Of a DNA stretch of 18,359 nucleotides, positions 6,461-15,121 are shown piece after piece. Each line of letters begins with the position of its first letter. Positions within the stretch are counted from its first letter, which is position 1. The position numbers and the translations under genes were made by a program. The notes under the pieces are model-generated. The model was not told the DNA's origin, did no database searches, and saw only the letters and a list, made by a program, of their open reading frames with translations. The stretch spans positions 1 to 18,359 of the forward strand of contig JAFQWS010000106.1 in assembly GCA_017407305.1 (NCBI GenBank). The letters are read 5' to 3'. Origin of the DNA: Clostridia bacterium (GTDB taxonomy: Bacteria; Bacillota; Clostridia; Christensenellales; CAG-314).

Positions 6461-7981
6461 ATGAAAAAACAAATTAAACAAGTCTCTGTGGCAAATAAAA
6501 GATTTATTAAGTTTATTGCATTGATGTTGGTGTTGCTTACACCTGCAATACTTTTGCTGAGCACAAGTGCCGTCACGGGTGACGTTTTTCAACAAACCTA
6601 CTATGCCGCTTTGGAAAAGCAGTTTGATAGACTTTGCCAAACAAATGAAGAAAAAGTTGTGTTTGTTGGTGGAAGCAACATTGCCTTTGGTATGGACAGC
6701 CGACTTTTCGAGCAACTTTACGGACAACCTGCCGTCAGTTTTGGTTTGTACGGCTCGTTGGGAATAAAGAGTATGATGGACTTGTCCAAAGCCAATCTCA
6801 AACGTGGAGACACGGTGGTGCTTATTCCCGAACTGGACCCTGAGGCCTATTCCACCTACTTTGGTGGTGAATCGGTATGGAAAGCAGTTGACGGCCGATT
6901 GGATATGCTTTTGAGTTTGGGTTTTGACAATGCAGAAAAAATGATTGGCACATACTTTGACTTTATCTCCACAAAGTATGATTACTATCTAGACAACACA
7001 GTCCTTGCGCCAACAGGTGTATATTGTTTTGATGGCGTTGACCAATATGGAGAAATACAAAAAGGCTTGCGTACCAGCAACGTTATGTCATTGGGCTATT
7101 TGGCGCAAACCAATTTGTCAAGTTTTGCTCAAATAAAATCTGATTTTATTGATTATATCAACGACTACGTAGACTATTGCAACAATCGTGGTGTGGAAGT
7201 GTATTTTTCTTTTTCGCCTTTCAACCAAATGGCAATGGAAAAATCGGGCATTACACAACAAGATTTGATGCAACTTTGTGCCGATTTGATTGAAGCATTG
7301 GATTGTATCGTTATTTCCAATCCAATGGACTACGTATACGATTACAGATATTTTTACGATACAAATTTCCACCTCAATGATGCAGGTGTTCCCATGCGTA
7401 CTGCTCAATTGGTTCGTGACTTACAGTTTGCGAAGGGAAATATGCCCACGATAAAAGTTTCCGACTACACGATTGATCCTCCCGAAAGACAACAATTTGG
7501 CATTTTGGAATGGATTGAGTTGCAAGGCATTGACGTCAATTTGGAAACAACGCCTTGGGATTGCTTTGAAATGGAATATGATGAAACAACCGGCTATTAC
7601 ACGATAGTTGGCGTTGTGGAGTCGGCACGTCATTTGGAAGAAATTATCGTTCCTGTCATTGATTTGGAAGAAGAAAAGATAGCAACTCGCATCAAAGAAG
7701 GTGCGTTTAGCAACTGCCCCAACCTCAAAGTGCTTACAATTCCTGCTGGCATAACCACTTTGGATGCTGGTTGTTTTGCAAGCAACACGTTGACGGCAGT
7801 TAGATTGTTGCCTCCCACGGGCGACAACATAATGGTGACCTATCAACTTATGAACGACTCGCACGCCGATTGCAAGTTGTATTTGGTCAATGCCAAAATT
7901 CATGATTATACAAGTTCCAACGGTGGCTATGGTTGGGGCGATTTAGCAAGTTATATGGTGGAAGGAGATGTCAACGATTAG
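6461..7981 (+). CDS. Membrane-anchored SGNH-like acyltransferase/esterase with BspA-type LRR tail, copy 2
   Basis: A 506-aa paralogue of 1486-3003 with a basic N terminus and one hydrophobic segment (about 15-36). The SGNH-like domain has GGSN with candidate nucleophile Ser72, Glu124 after DTVVLIPEL, and DTNFHLNDAG with Asp300 and His304. Ser-to-Glu spacing (52) matches copy 1 exactly. The two proteins share nearly unchanged blocks such as YFSFSPFNQMAMEK and DVNLETTP. Residues about 395-480 resemble a short LRR_5 segment (AFSNCPNLKVLTIPAGI) ending in a CKLYLVNAK strand. An AAAGG-like RBS lies about 5 nt before the ATG. It directly follows MBOAT-2 and is its likely acyl acceptor. Chemistry and target are inferred from the DltD/AlgX analogy. 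Confidence 0.8.
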   Translation: MKKQIKQVSVANKRFIKFIALMLVLLTPAILLLSTSAVTGDVFQQTYYAALEKQFDRLCQTNEEKVVFVGGSNIAFGMDSRLFEQLYGQPAVSFGLYGSLGIKSMMDLSKANLKRGDTVVLIPELDPEAYSTYFGGESVWKAVDGRLDMLLSLGFDNAEKMIGTYFDFISTKYDYYLDNTVLAPTGVYCFDGVDQYGEIQKGLRTSNVMSLGYLAQTNLSSFAQIKSDFIDYINDYVDYCNNRGVEVYFSFSPFNQMAMEKSGITQQDLMQLCADLIEALDCIVISNPMDYVYDYRYFYDTNFHLNDAGVPMRTAQLVRDLQFAKGNMPTIKVSDYTIDPPERQQFGILEWIELQGIDVNLETTPWDCFEMEYDETTGYYTIVGVVESARHLEEIIVPVIDLEEEKIATRIKEGAFSNCPNLKVLTIPAGITTLDAGCFASNTLTAVRLLPPTGDNIMVTYQLMNDSHADCKLYLVNAKIHDYTSSNGGYGWGDLASYMVEGDVND

Positions 7982-10900
7982 AAAACTGACAATTTCAATA
8001 TTACTGTTGCTCGTTTTGGTGTTTTGTTTGTGCGCTTGTTCAAACGTACCCAAAATGGTTTCTGTTGCAGTAGAAGTTGACCATTGCACGGTGGAAAACC
8101 CTTTTAGACAGGTTGAGTTGCACTCAACGGTCACTTTTGTCTTGGACTTTGACGAAGGTTACTACTATGCAGGAAACAATCGTGGTGCAACTTTTGATGA
8201 GCAAACGGGCGAATTGACTTTGACAAACGTATCCAGCAACACAATTATTTCGGTGGACAGCGTATCTTCTGCTTTTACAGTGACCATGCTTCCAGTTTCC
8301 GGAATGACCATTTTGTCCAATCCCACCATTTCGGTGTTTTATGGACAAAGTGTTACTTTCCAAGTGCAATTCGAAGAAGGTCACGATTTGGTTTCTTGCA
8401 ACGTGGAAAATTATCACTATCAAGATGGATATTTGACAATTTCCAACGTTACGGAAAATTTGATGGTTGCCGTGCAAACGCGTCAAAACGTTTTTCCCGT
8501 CAACATTGTGTTGCCTCAAGGTGCAACAAGCGTCAATGGTGTGACGTCTTTGGACGTTGCCCACGGTGAAAGTGCAGTTTTTTATTTGCAAATTGACCAA
8601 GATCATCGTTACGTTGGCAATGACAAAAATGCAGTTTATGATGCGCAAACGGGCACGTTGACGTTGACAAACGTGACGCAACAAACGGTCATCAACGTGG
8701 AAGTTGAACAAAAAACCTATGTTGTTGAAATTGCAGGCAATCATTTTGACGTTGACCAAGAAAGCAAGATTGTCAACAGTGGCGAGTCGGTATCTTTTGA
8801 AATTGAATTGAGAGAAGGCTATACCTACGTTGGCAACAATAAAGGTGCAACCTACTCCAACGGAGTGTTGACGGTACATCAAGTTCGTCAAAATCTCACA
8901 GTGCAAGTGGATGCAGAGGAAATTTCCTCTCAACCCGAGTTGACAGTGTCCATCATAGTTAGAGATGGCTTAACAACGCAAAACGTTGTGCGTCAAGTGG
9001 AATTTGGTGCAACAGCCACTTTCACTTTGGAAATTGACGAAAGATACACCTATTTAGGCAACAGCGCCAATGCTGAGTTTGATGCCAGCACAGGACTTTT
9101 GACGTTAAACAACGTCGAAAGTTCACAAGATATTGAAATTTATTTAAGACAAGACGTTTGCCAAGTGACGTTGGCAGAAAGTGACGCCTACACAATCAGC
9201 GGAGAACGTGTAAAAAGTTGCCAAACGGGAGACAGCGTTACTTTTGGAGTGAACGTCAAAAACCTTTACAAATACGTTGGCAACAATTTGGGTGCAACGT
9301 ATGACCAACAAGCGGGAACTATCACCGTTCACAACGTAACGGAAGACCTCAATCTTTCTTTGATTTTGGAAAGATTGTTTGTGGTCACCATTTCCGACGG
9401 AAACGGATACGCGGTGCAAGGCGAAAAATCTTTTATCGTTGAGCGTGGCGAAACGGTACGTTTTTATTTGGAAATTGAAGAGAATTTTGTATATGCCAAC
9501 AACAACGTGGGTGCAATTTTCAATGCGCAAAGTGGCGAACTTGTTTTCTCAAACGTAACTGGCGACGTCAACATTTTTGTTAACGTATACGACAGCCGAG
9601 TTCAAACGTTTGTTTATGATTTTGGCTACGTCACTCTCCAACAAGATTCCATTTCAGCCAAATATTCGGCAGTTCCCAATTCTGATTGCGTTTTTGCAGG
9701 ATGGCAAAGTCAAACTGACGACGAAACTTGGGAAATTTTTGCCTATCAAAACAATTTTTCCATCTCAAAGGATGCACATGGCTCATATTTGACGTTGATA
9801 CCTATTTTTGTTAGACCTACTCAGCAGTTCCAACAAGAGGGAGACGTTCAAACGATAACAATTCACGCCAATGGTGGTGCATTGTACAATTCGCCTGATG
9901 AAAGTATCACTTATACTTTTGAAAGAGGTATCTATTTGTATTCGGCAACACTTGGCGAGTGGTTCTTTAAGACGTTCTATCGCGATGGTTTTGCAATTTT
10001 GGAATACAACACCCAGCCCGACGGCACAGGCGAAGCAATTTCTTTGGGAAGCAGAGTGCTTAACGATTCTCAACACGTAGATTTGTACGCAATTTGGGTG
10101 GAAGAAACTCCTTCTTCTTACTTCACCATTGGTGACGTAATGGAAGGAAACAACTTTGTTGGTTATGCTTTGAGCAACTACACGGGAGAACATCAAATGG
10201 TTGTTGTTCCCAACCAAATTGATGGCGTGCCTGTTGTCAAAGTTGAAGCCAACACCTTTGTAAATCGTCCAATGGAAAGATTGGTCGTTTCCTACAATTT
10301 AAAAACCTTTGAAGCAAACGCCGTTGTGGATTGTTTGCAACTCAGCACGTTTTATCTAAGCGACTCTTTGCAGTACATTTATGACGAGTCCTTTGTAAAC
10401 TGCCCCAATTTCAGCAATTTAAGAATGATTGCAGTTTTACCTCCTATTTATGCAGACCATTTGTTGGGAAGCATCGTTAGACGTGTGGAAAAATTGTTCT
10501 ATCTTCAAAGTCACAACACTCGCCAAGGAACGATATTCTTCTTGGGTGGAAGTGGCATGTTCCACAGTATAGATGGTGAAACGATAGACAACGCATTGCA
10601 AAACAGATACAACATTGTAAATGGCGGACAAAACGTAAACGCATCGGGCGCATTCCAATTGGATTTTTATTCCAAATTTATGGATTCCAACACTATCGTT
10701 TACTATGCTCCCGAATATCAAATCAACATCCACACTAACGAGTTGAAGATGGTTTCTTGGTTGATTACGGAAAGTTATTATGATGCGTGGCGTTCCATAG
10801 ACATAAGAAACTACACAAAAGTATTTTCGGCATTTAGAGGAATGCAAGTGGGTCAACCAGAGTTTGCTTTTGTGGGAAGATATCCCATGTATATTGGTGG

Positions 10901-11321
10901 AGAAAAAGCAAGTTATTCCGATTACAATTCTACGTTGAACCAATATTTCACAAGAAATTACACAGCCAACAACATTTTGATACAATCGTCAGCGTTGACG
11001 GCAAATCTTCCTTTGGAAGAAATTTTGTCTATGGTAGAAGTTATCAATCGTGTTTACACAGAAGATTTGTATTCCAAAAACATCAAAATGTATTATGCTT
11101 ATGCCAGTTTGTACGACAATGGATTTACCTGCTCGTTGATGGATTTATCTGCTTTTTCGTCCAACTTGGCAAACCAATTGCAAATGCCTATGCTGGGTTC
11201 TTTGCAAGAACATTTGTATCCATTTGAATATTTACACGACAATCCTGCTCACTTAACCACAAATGGAGCAAGAATAAACTCTCAAAAGGTAGCAAACGAA
11301 TTGTTAAGCGTTTTGAATTAA
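7968..11321 (+). CDS. Giant surface lipoprotein: InlB-like repeats, LRR and C-terminal SGNH-like domain, copy 1
   Basis: An 1117-aa lipoprotein. A signal peptide ends in lipobox LCAC, with Cys24 to be lipidated. Then come seven repeats of 69-76 aa (32-546; pattern F.l.i...Y.YvGNN.GA.YD...G.LTL.NVT) that resemble divergent InlB B-repeats. An InlB-like region follows (about 547-712; IHANGG at 632-637, EYNTQPDGTG), then a short BspA-type LRR segment (about 718-825) and an SGNH-like domain (about 850-1117) with GGSG Ser862, APEY Glu916 and DNPAHLTTNG Asp1091/His1095. The layout suggests an enzyme held away from the membrane on a stalk, acting on a surface polymer. The ATG overlaps SGNH-2 by 14 bp and directly abuts GGAG, so an in-frame ATT at 7977 could be the real start. 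Transferase versus esterase is undecided. Confidence 0.82.
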   Translation: MSTIRKLTISILLLLVLVFCLCACSNVPKMVSVAVEVDHCTVENPFRQVELHSTVTFVLDFDEGYYYAGNNRGATFDEQTGELTLTNVSSNTIISVDSVSSAFTVTMLPVSGMTILSNPTISVFYGQSVTFQVQFEEGHDLVSCNVENYHYQDGYLTISNVTENLMVAVQTRQNVFPVNIVLPQGATSVNGVTSLDVAHGESAVFYLQIDQDHRYVGNDKNAVYDAQTGTLTLTNVTQQTVINVEVEQKTYVVEIAGNHFDVDQESKIVNSGESVSFEIELREGYTYVGNNKGATYSNGVLTVHQVRQNLTVQVDAEEISSQPELTVSIIVRDGLTTQNVVRQVEFGATATFTLEIDERYTYLGNSANAEFDASTGLLTLNNVESSQDIEIYLRQDVCQVTLAESDAYTISGERVKSCQTGDSVTFGVNVKNLYKYVGNNLGATYDQQAGTITVHNVTEDLNLSLILERLFVVTISDGNGYAVQGEKSFIVERGETVRFYLEIEENFVYANNNVGAIFNAQSGELVFSNVTGDVNIFVNVYDSRVQTFVYDFGYVTLQQDSISAKYSAVPNSDCVFAGWQSQTDDETWEIFAYQNNFSISKDAHGSYLTLIPIFVRPTQQFQQEGDVQTITIHANGGALYNSPDESITYTFERGIYLYSATLGEWFFKTFYRDGFAILEYNTQPDGTGEAISLGSRVLNDSQHVDLYAIWVEETPSSYFTIGDVMEGNNFVGYALSNYTGEHQMVVVPNQIDGVPVVKVEANTFVNRPMERLVVSYNLKTFEANAVVDCLQLSTFYLSDSLQYIYDESFVNCPNFSNLRMIAVLPPIYADHLLGSIVRRVEKLFYLQSHNTRQGTIFFLGGSGMFHSIDGETIDNALQNRYNIVNGGQNVNASGAFQLDFYSKFMDSNTIVYYAPEYQINIHTNELKMVSWLITESYYDAWRSIDIRNYTKVFSAFRGMQVGQPEFAFVGRYPMYIGGEKASYSDYNSTLNQYFTRNYTANNILIQSSALTANLPLEEILSMVEVINRVYTEDLYSKNIKMYYAYASLYDNGFTCSLMDLSAFSSNLANQLQMPMLGSLQEHLYPFEYLHDNPAHLTTNGARINSQKVANELLSVLN
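8061..9605 (+). repeat. Seven tandem coding repeats, lipoprotein copy 1
   Basis: Seven degenerate units of about 207-228 bp encode the beta-rich modules. Approximate residue borders are 32, 101, 174, 250, 325, 397 and 471, ending at 546. The best conserved core is Y.YvGN(N/D).(G/N)A.(Y/F)D followed by LTL.NVT. The units have diverged strongly from one another, so this is an old array. Confidence 0.8.
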
Positions 11322-11334
11322 TCACGAGAAAATT

Positions 11335-14300
11335 ATGAAAAATGAAAGAATAAAATCAAAACTTCCTATTTTGATTTTGCTTTTAAGTTGTTTGGTGTTT
11401 TGTTTGTGCGCTTGCAGTGGCACACCCAAAATGGTGTCCATTGCAGTACAAGGAGAACATTGCACAATTACCAATGCAATTAGGATGGTGGAGCAAGGCT
11501 CTACTGTCCTTTTTGACCTTTTAATTGACGAGGGCTACTATTACGTGGGAAACAATCACGGTGCGACCTATGACGAAACCACTGGAAAATTGAAAGTGGA
11601 AGACGTCAAAGTCAACACAGCAATAGTCGTTCAAACGGCACTCAAAATGTATTCCGTCACGTTAAATCCTACTCAAGGCATGGTTTTTGAAGGGGAACAA
11701 CAGCCCACCATTTTGGTAGGACACGGCCAAACGGCATCATTTGACGTGGATTTTTTGCACGGTTATGATTTTGTAAGTGCCAACGTGCAAGGTTGCACCT
11801 TCCAAAACGGATTGATAAAAGTGGCAAACGTAACCAGCGACCTTTTGGTTTCCGTTCAAACTCAATACACCGATTTTGAAGTGACGTTGAACCTTTGCGA
11901 AGGCGTGGAACTTGCTGGATTGCAACAAATTTCCGTTGCCAAAAGAGGCGATGCCGTTTTCAACCTTTCCATCAGTCAAGACTATCGTTACGTTTCCAAC
12001 GATCAAGGCGCAATTTATGATGCTGAAAATGGAACGTTAACTTTGAAAAACGTAACTAAAAATACCCAAATCAATTTGACGTTGCAAAGAAAAACCTATC
12101 AAGTCGTACTTGTAGGTAGCAACTTCACAGCCCAACAATATAGTTTTCAAGTTAACAGTGGTGACGATGCAACTTTTGAATTAGATATTCAGTCGGGCTA
12201 CACCTACTTTTCCAACGACCAAGGAGCAATCTACCAAAACGGCAAATTGACGTTGAAACAAGTGCGTCAAAACACGACAATCAACGTTTCGACGAAATTA
12301 ATTTCTACCAATCCCACCCTCAACGTTTCCATCGTGCAACAAGAAGGCTTTACCATTGTGGGAGAGTCCTCCAAAGTCGTTCAATATGGCCAAGACGTTT
12401 CTTTCCAAATTGAAATAGATTCTCGTTTTGGGTATTTGGGTAATGATGCCAACGCCATCTACGACATGACGACAGGCATCATCATGTTGCAAAACGTCAC
12501 CAGTTCGCAAGACGTAACGTTGAATTTAAGACAAGGCTTTTTCACGGTGGTGGTTGCAGAGGGCGAAGGCTTTACCGTTGACCAAACCAGTCAAACGGTG
12601 GAAGAAAATCAATCGGTTACTTTCCAATTGCAATTTGCTCCAAGTTACGTTTACGTGGGCAACGACAAAAATGCAATTTTTGACAGCAACAGCAACACCT
12701 TGACAATTTCCAACGTCACAAAAGACCTTTTGCTCACACTTGACGTAAGACGCCAAGTGGTGGTGTCCGTTATGCAAGGACAAGGCTTTTCCGTTGTGGG
12801 CGAAAGCCAAAAAACAGTATTTTATGGCGAAAGAGTATCTTTCCAATTGCAGTTTGACCAAGACTATCACTATGCAACCAACAATGGTGGCGCAGTATTT
12901 GACAGTTTCAACAACCTTTTGATTATTTCCAGTGTAAAAGAGAGTATGCAACTTGAAGTGCAAGCCGTTTTGGGACAAAGTCAACAAGTCCCCTACACCC
13001 ATGGTACAACGCAAAGGGTGTTGACGGCGCAAAGTTTGTGCTATTCTGCTTTTCCTAGTGATGGGTACGTCTTTGCAGGTTGGGAATATGCTGTGGACGA
13101 AGAACAATGGGAAATTTATTCCTATGCAAACAACTTGCAATTGGACGTTGCTCAAGTTGGCGACCAATTGATGCTAAGACCTATTTTTGCCAAAGCAAGT
13201 CAAGAGTTCTTAGACAAAGGAGACGTTCAAATTGCAACCTACCACGCCAATGGTGGTGTTGTGATAAACTCTCAAGACAACAGTGTTTCCACGGCATTTA
13301 CAAAAGACGTCTATTGGTATTCTGCGACACTTGGCGAGTGGTGTTTCAAAACCTTCCAACGTCAAGGCTACGTTCCTTTGGAATACAACACTCAACCCGA
13401 CGGAACGGGAACAGCCATTTCTTTGGGCAGTCGAATACTTGTTGACGACAACAACGTAGATTTGTACGTCATTTGGGCTAGAGAAACAGAAACAAGCAAG
13501 TTTGAAACGGAAGATTACGTCGAGGAAGGCAACCTTTTAGGTGTTGCTCTCACCAAATACACCGGTGACGATCAAACGTTGGTAATTCCTACCCAAATCA
13601 ACGGCTTGCCCGTAATGTGTTTGAAAGAAGGCTTTGTAGTTGACAACGAAACTCTTCAAACGGTGGTTGTCACTCAAAACGTAGAAGTGGTGGAGAACGG
13701 AGCGTTTTCCAAATGTTCTTCCCTTGCGACAATATATATGTGCGACAGCGTATTGCAAATTGCCAATGCAAGTTTTGTGCAGTGTGACAATCTTGCCAAT
13801 TTAAGAATGATTGCAACGTGGCAACCTTATTACACCGACAATTTGTTGGGCAGTTTGGTCAGACGTGTAGAAAGGCTGTTCTATCTCAAAAATCACAGCG
13901 ACAAACCTTCAATGATGTTCTATGGAAGCAGTGGTTTGTATCACAATATAGACGGCGCAACGTTGGATCAAGGTTTGGACGGACTATATAATATAGTAAA
14001 CTGCGCCCAAAACGGCAACGTATCCGGACGATTTGCAATGCAAATGTTTGCTCCATATCTCAAAGAGGGCGACGTTTTGTACTTTGCTCCCGAGTGGCAC
14101 GCTTCTTTGTTGGGCAATCGTGTAAACAGTGTAACGTGGTATATTACCGAAGCTTTCTACGATGCGTGGCGCAACGTTGATATAAGATACTATGCAGGTG
14201 TATTTGATGGGTTTAGAGCAATGCAACTTGGTGGTGATGGTTACACTTTCACACCTAGGGCAGTTTTCCGTCAACAAGGAAAGTATTTGACCTATTTGGA

Positions 14301-14712
14301 CTTTGTGAAAACTGACAAAGGCGAAGACCAACTTGACTATTATTTCACACGGGCTCAAATTCACAATTCTATTGGAGCAATTCACTCTGCCATCAACTAT
14401 CCGATAAGGGATTTGGATCTTTACGTATGGCGTCCATACTTTTTGCAACATTTCGTATCCAAAGGAGTAATGGTATTTTGGGGCCCTCCAGCAATATACG
14501 AATATGGCTTTGAAAACACAGAAGAAGAGGTAAATGGATTTTACAATCAACTTGCAAACAACCTTTCAGGTGTGGCCCTAGTCTTAGGCAATTGGCAAAA
14601 TTATTTGTACCCGTACGAATATCTTTACGACAACACCGTGCACCTTACGACGGAAGGAGCAATTATAAACAGCCAAAAGATTGCAGAAACGCTAAAATTG
14701 TTTTTGCACTAA
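11335..14712 (+). CDS. Giant surface lipoprotein: InlB-like repeats, LRR and C-terminal SGNH-like domain, copy 2
   Basis: An 1125-aa paralogue of the preceding gene with the same architecture. Lipobox LCAC gives Cys27. Seven repeats of 71-75 aa span 35-548. An InlB-like region (about 549-718) contains GYVFAGWEY, YHANGG and EYNTQPDGTG. An LRR_5-like segment lies at about 722-830 (AFSKCSSLATIYMCDSV). The SGNH-like domain (about 855-1125) has YGSSG with Ser866, APEW Glu920 and DNTVHLTTEG Asp1099/His1103. Ser-to-Glu spacing is 54 in both lipoproteins. It starts 13 nt after the copy 1 stop with only a weak RBS (GAGAAAATT before ATG) and ends the operon ahead of a strong terminator. Repeat order is conserved between copies, so the whole gene was duplicated. 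Role is inferred only. Confidence 0.82.
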   Translation: MKNERIKSKLPILILLLSCLVFCLCACSGTPKMVSIAVQGEHCTITNAIRMVEQGSTVLFDLLIDEGYYYVGNNHGATYDETTGKLKVEDVKVNTAIVVQTALKMYSVTLNPTQGMVFEGEQQPTILVGHGQTASFDVDFLHGYDFVSANVQGCTFQNGLIKVANVTSDLLVSVQTQYTDFEVTLNLCEGVELAGLQQISVAKRGDAVFNLSISQDYRYVSNDQGAIYDAENGTLTLKNVTKNTQINLTLQRKTYQVVLVGSNFTAQQYSFQVNSGDDATFELDIQSGYTYFSNDQGAIYQNGKLTLKQVRQNTTINVSTKLISTNPTLNVSIVQQEGFTIVGESSKVVQYGQDVSFQIEIDSRFGYLGNDANAIYDMTTGIIMLQNVTSSQDVTLNLRQGFFTVVVAEGEGFTVDQTSQTVEENQSVTFQLQFAPSYVYVGNDKNAIFDSNSNTLTISNVTKDLLLTLDVRRQVVVSVMQGQGFSVVGESQKTVFYGERVSFQLQFDQDYHYATNNGGAVFDSFNNLLIISSVKESMQLEVQAVLGQSQQVPYTHGTTQRVLTAQSLCYSAFPSDGYVFAGWEYAVDEEQWEIYSYANNLQLDVAQVGDQLMLRPIFAKASQEFLDKGDVQIATYHANGGVVINSQDNSVSTAFTKDVYWYSATLGEWCFKTFQRQGYVPLEYNTQPDGTGTAISLGSRILVDDNNVDLYVIWARETETSKFETEDYVEEGNLLGVALTKYTGDDQTLVIPTQINGLPVMCLKEGFVVDNETLQTVVVTQNVEVVENGAFSKCSSLATIYMCDSVLQIANASFVQCDNLANLRMIATWQPYYTDNLLGSLVRRVERLFYLKNHSDKPSMMFYGSSGLYHNIDGATLDQGLDGLYNIVNCAQNGNVSGRFAMQMFAPYLKEGDVLYFAPEWHASLLGNRVNSVTWYITEAFYDAWRNVDIRYYAGVFDGFRAMQLGGDGYTFTPRAVFRQQGKYLTYLDFVKTDKGEDQLDYYFTRAQIHNSIGAIHSAINYPIRDLDLYVWRPYFLQHFVSKGVMVFWGPPAIYEYGFENTEEEVNGFYNQLANNLSGVALVLGNWQNYLYPYEYLYDNTVHLTTEGAIINSQKIAETLKLFLH
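11437..12978 (+). repeat. Seven tandem coding repeats, lipoprotein copy 2
   Basis: Seven units of 71-75 codons have approximate residue borders at 35, 106, 180, 254, 329, 402 and 475, ending at 548. Each unit is closest by eye to the unit at the same position in copy 1; for example unit 4 of both begins TY, contains GYTY and ends with a Q-V-R-Q-N strand. The array predates the gene duplication. Confidence 0.8.
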
Positions 14713-14721
14713 TACAAAATG

Positions 14722-14780
14722 AAAGCAACGGCAACCTCAACCAAGTTGAGGTTGTCGTTGCTTTATTGTGAAGATTTTTT
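14722..14780 (+). terminator. Intrinsic terminator ending the acylation operon
   Basis: A 19-bp stem (14722-14740 with 14746-14764, one G-U pair) has a 5-nt loop CCAAG. It lies 10 nt after the last stop codon. A full T run (14775-14780) comes 10 nt after the stem, while CTTTATT sits at its base. The stem is very strong; the displaced T tract makes efficiency less certain. Confidence 0.75.
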
Positions 14781-14957
14781 AAATCGCAAACAAAAAAAAT
14801 AAGGATGAAAATTTTCGAACCATAAACAAAAAATGTGGTTGATAAGCAAAAAAGTGTTTTGTGTCTATTTTTTTTGTCGGTAAAAGGCAAATTCAAAAAT
14901 GAACAAAAACAAAATATTGCAATTTACGAACAAAATAAAACAATGGGTGTAAAAAAC
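14781..14957. other. AT-rich intergenic spacer, nothing coding seen
   Basis: About 177 bases of A-rich sequence without a plausible gene. It holds a T8 run (14868-14875) without a good stem, a short palindrome GAAAATTTTC (14807-14816), and one copy of GTCGGTAAAA (14876-14885) that recurs at 15072-15081 in the GH3 leader. I assign no function to these. Confidence 0.5.
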
Positions 14958-14986
14958 TTGGCTTTTTCTTTGCGATATATTACAAT
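14958..14986 (+). promoter_or_regulatory. Sigma-A type promoter of the GH3 gene
   Basis: -35 TTGGCT (14958-14963), 17-bp spacer, -10 TACAAT (14981-14986). This is 4/6 and 5/6 match to consensus with optimal spacing. It predicts a start near 14993 and a leader of about 130 nt. It is the only good promoter candidate I see between the operon terminator and the GH3 gene. Confidence 0.65.
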
Positions 14987-14998
14987 AGGGCAGTAAAG

Positions 14999-15087
14999 AA
15001 GGATGGTTGGGCGAACTATATCCTTTTTGTGCAATTTTTCCACTTTACAATCAATTTTAATTAGGAATAACGTCGGTAAAAAACCGA
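14999..15087 (+). other. Two hairpins in the GH3 leader
   Basis: Hairpin A (14999-15025) has a 10-bp stem with a 2-nt bulge: AAGGAT with ATCCTT and GGTT with AACT, loop GGGCG, followed by a short T run. Hairpin B (15073-15087) is TCGGT-AAAAA-ACCGA. Hairpin A would sit within a few bases of the predicted 5' end, where stem-loops often protect mRNA. It could also be an attenuator. No known riboswitch is recognised. Confidence 0.4.
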
Positions 15088-15108
15088 TTTATTATTACAA
15101 AATTTTAT

Positions 15109-15113
15109 GGAGG
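15109..15113 (+). promoter_or_regulatory. RBS of the GH3 gene
   Basis: GGAGG lies 8 nt before the ATG at 15122. It is a near-ideal site and decides the start. Confidence 0.85.
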
Positions 15114-15121
15114 TTACAAAA

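Noticed and set aside
8061..9605. Tandem repeats as a CRISPR or DNA-level satellite array
   Set aside because: Units are about 210 bp, in frame, and conserved only at the protein level.
14868..14875. T8 run as a second terminator
   Set aside because: Only a weak 5-bp AT stem precedes it.
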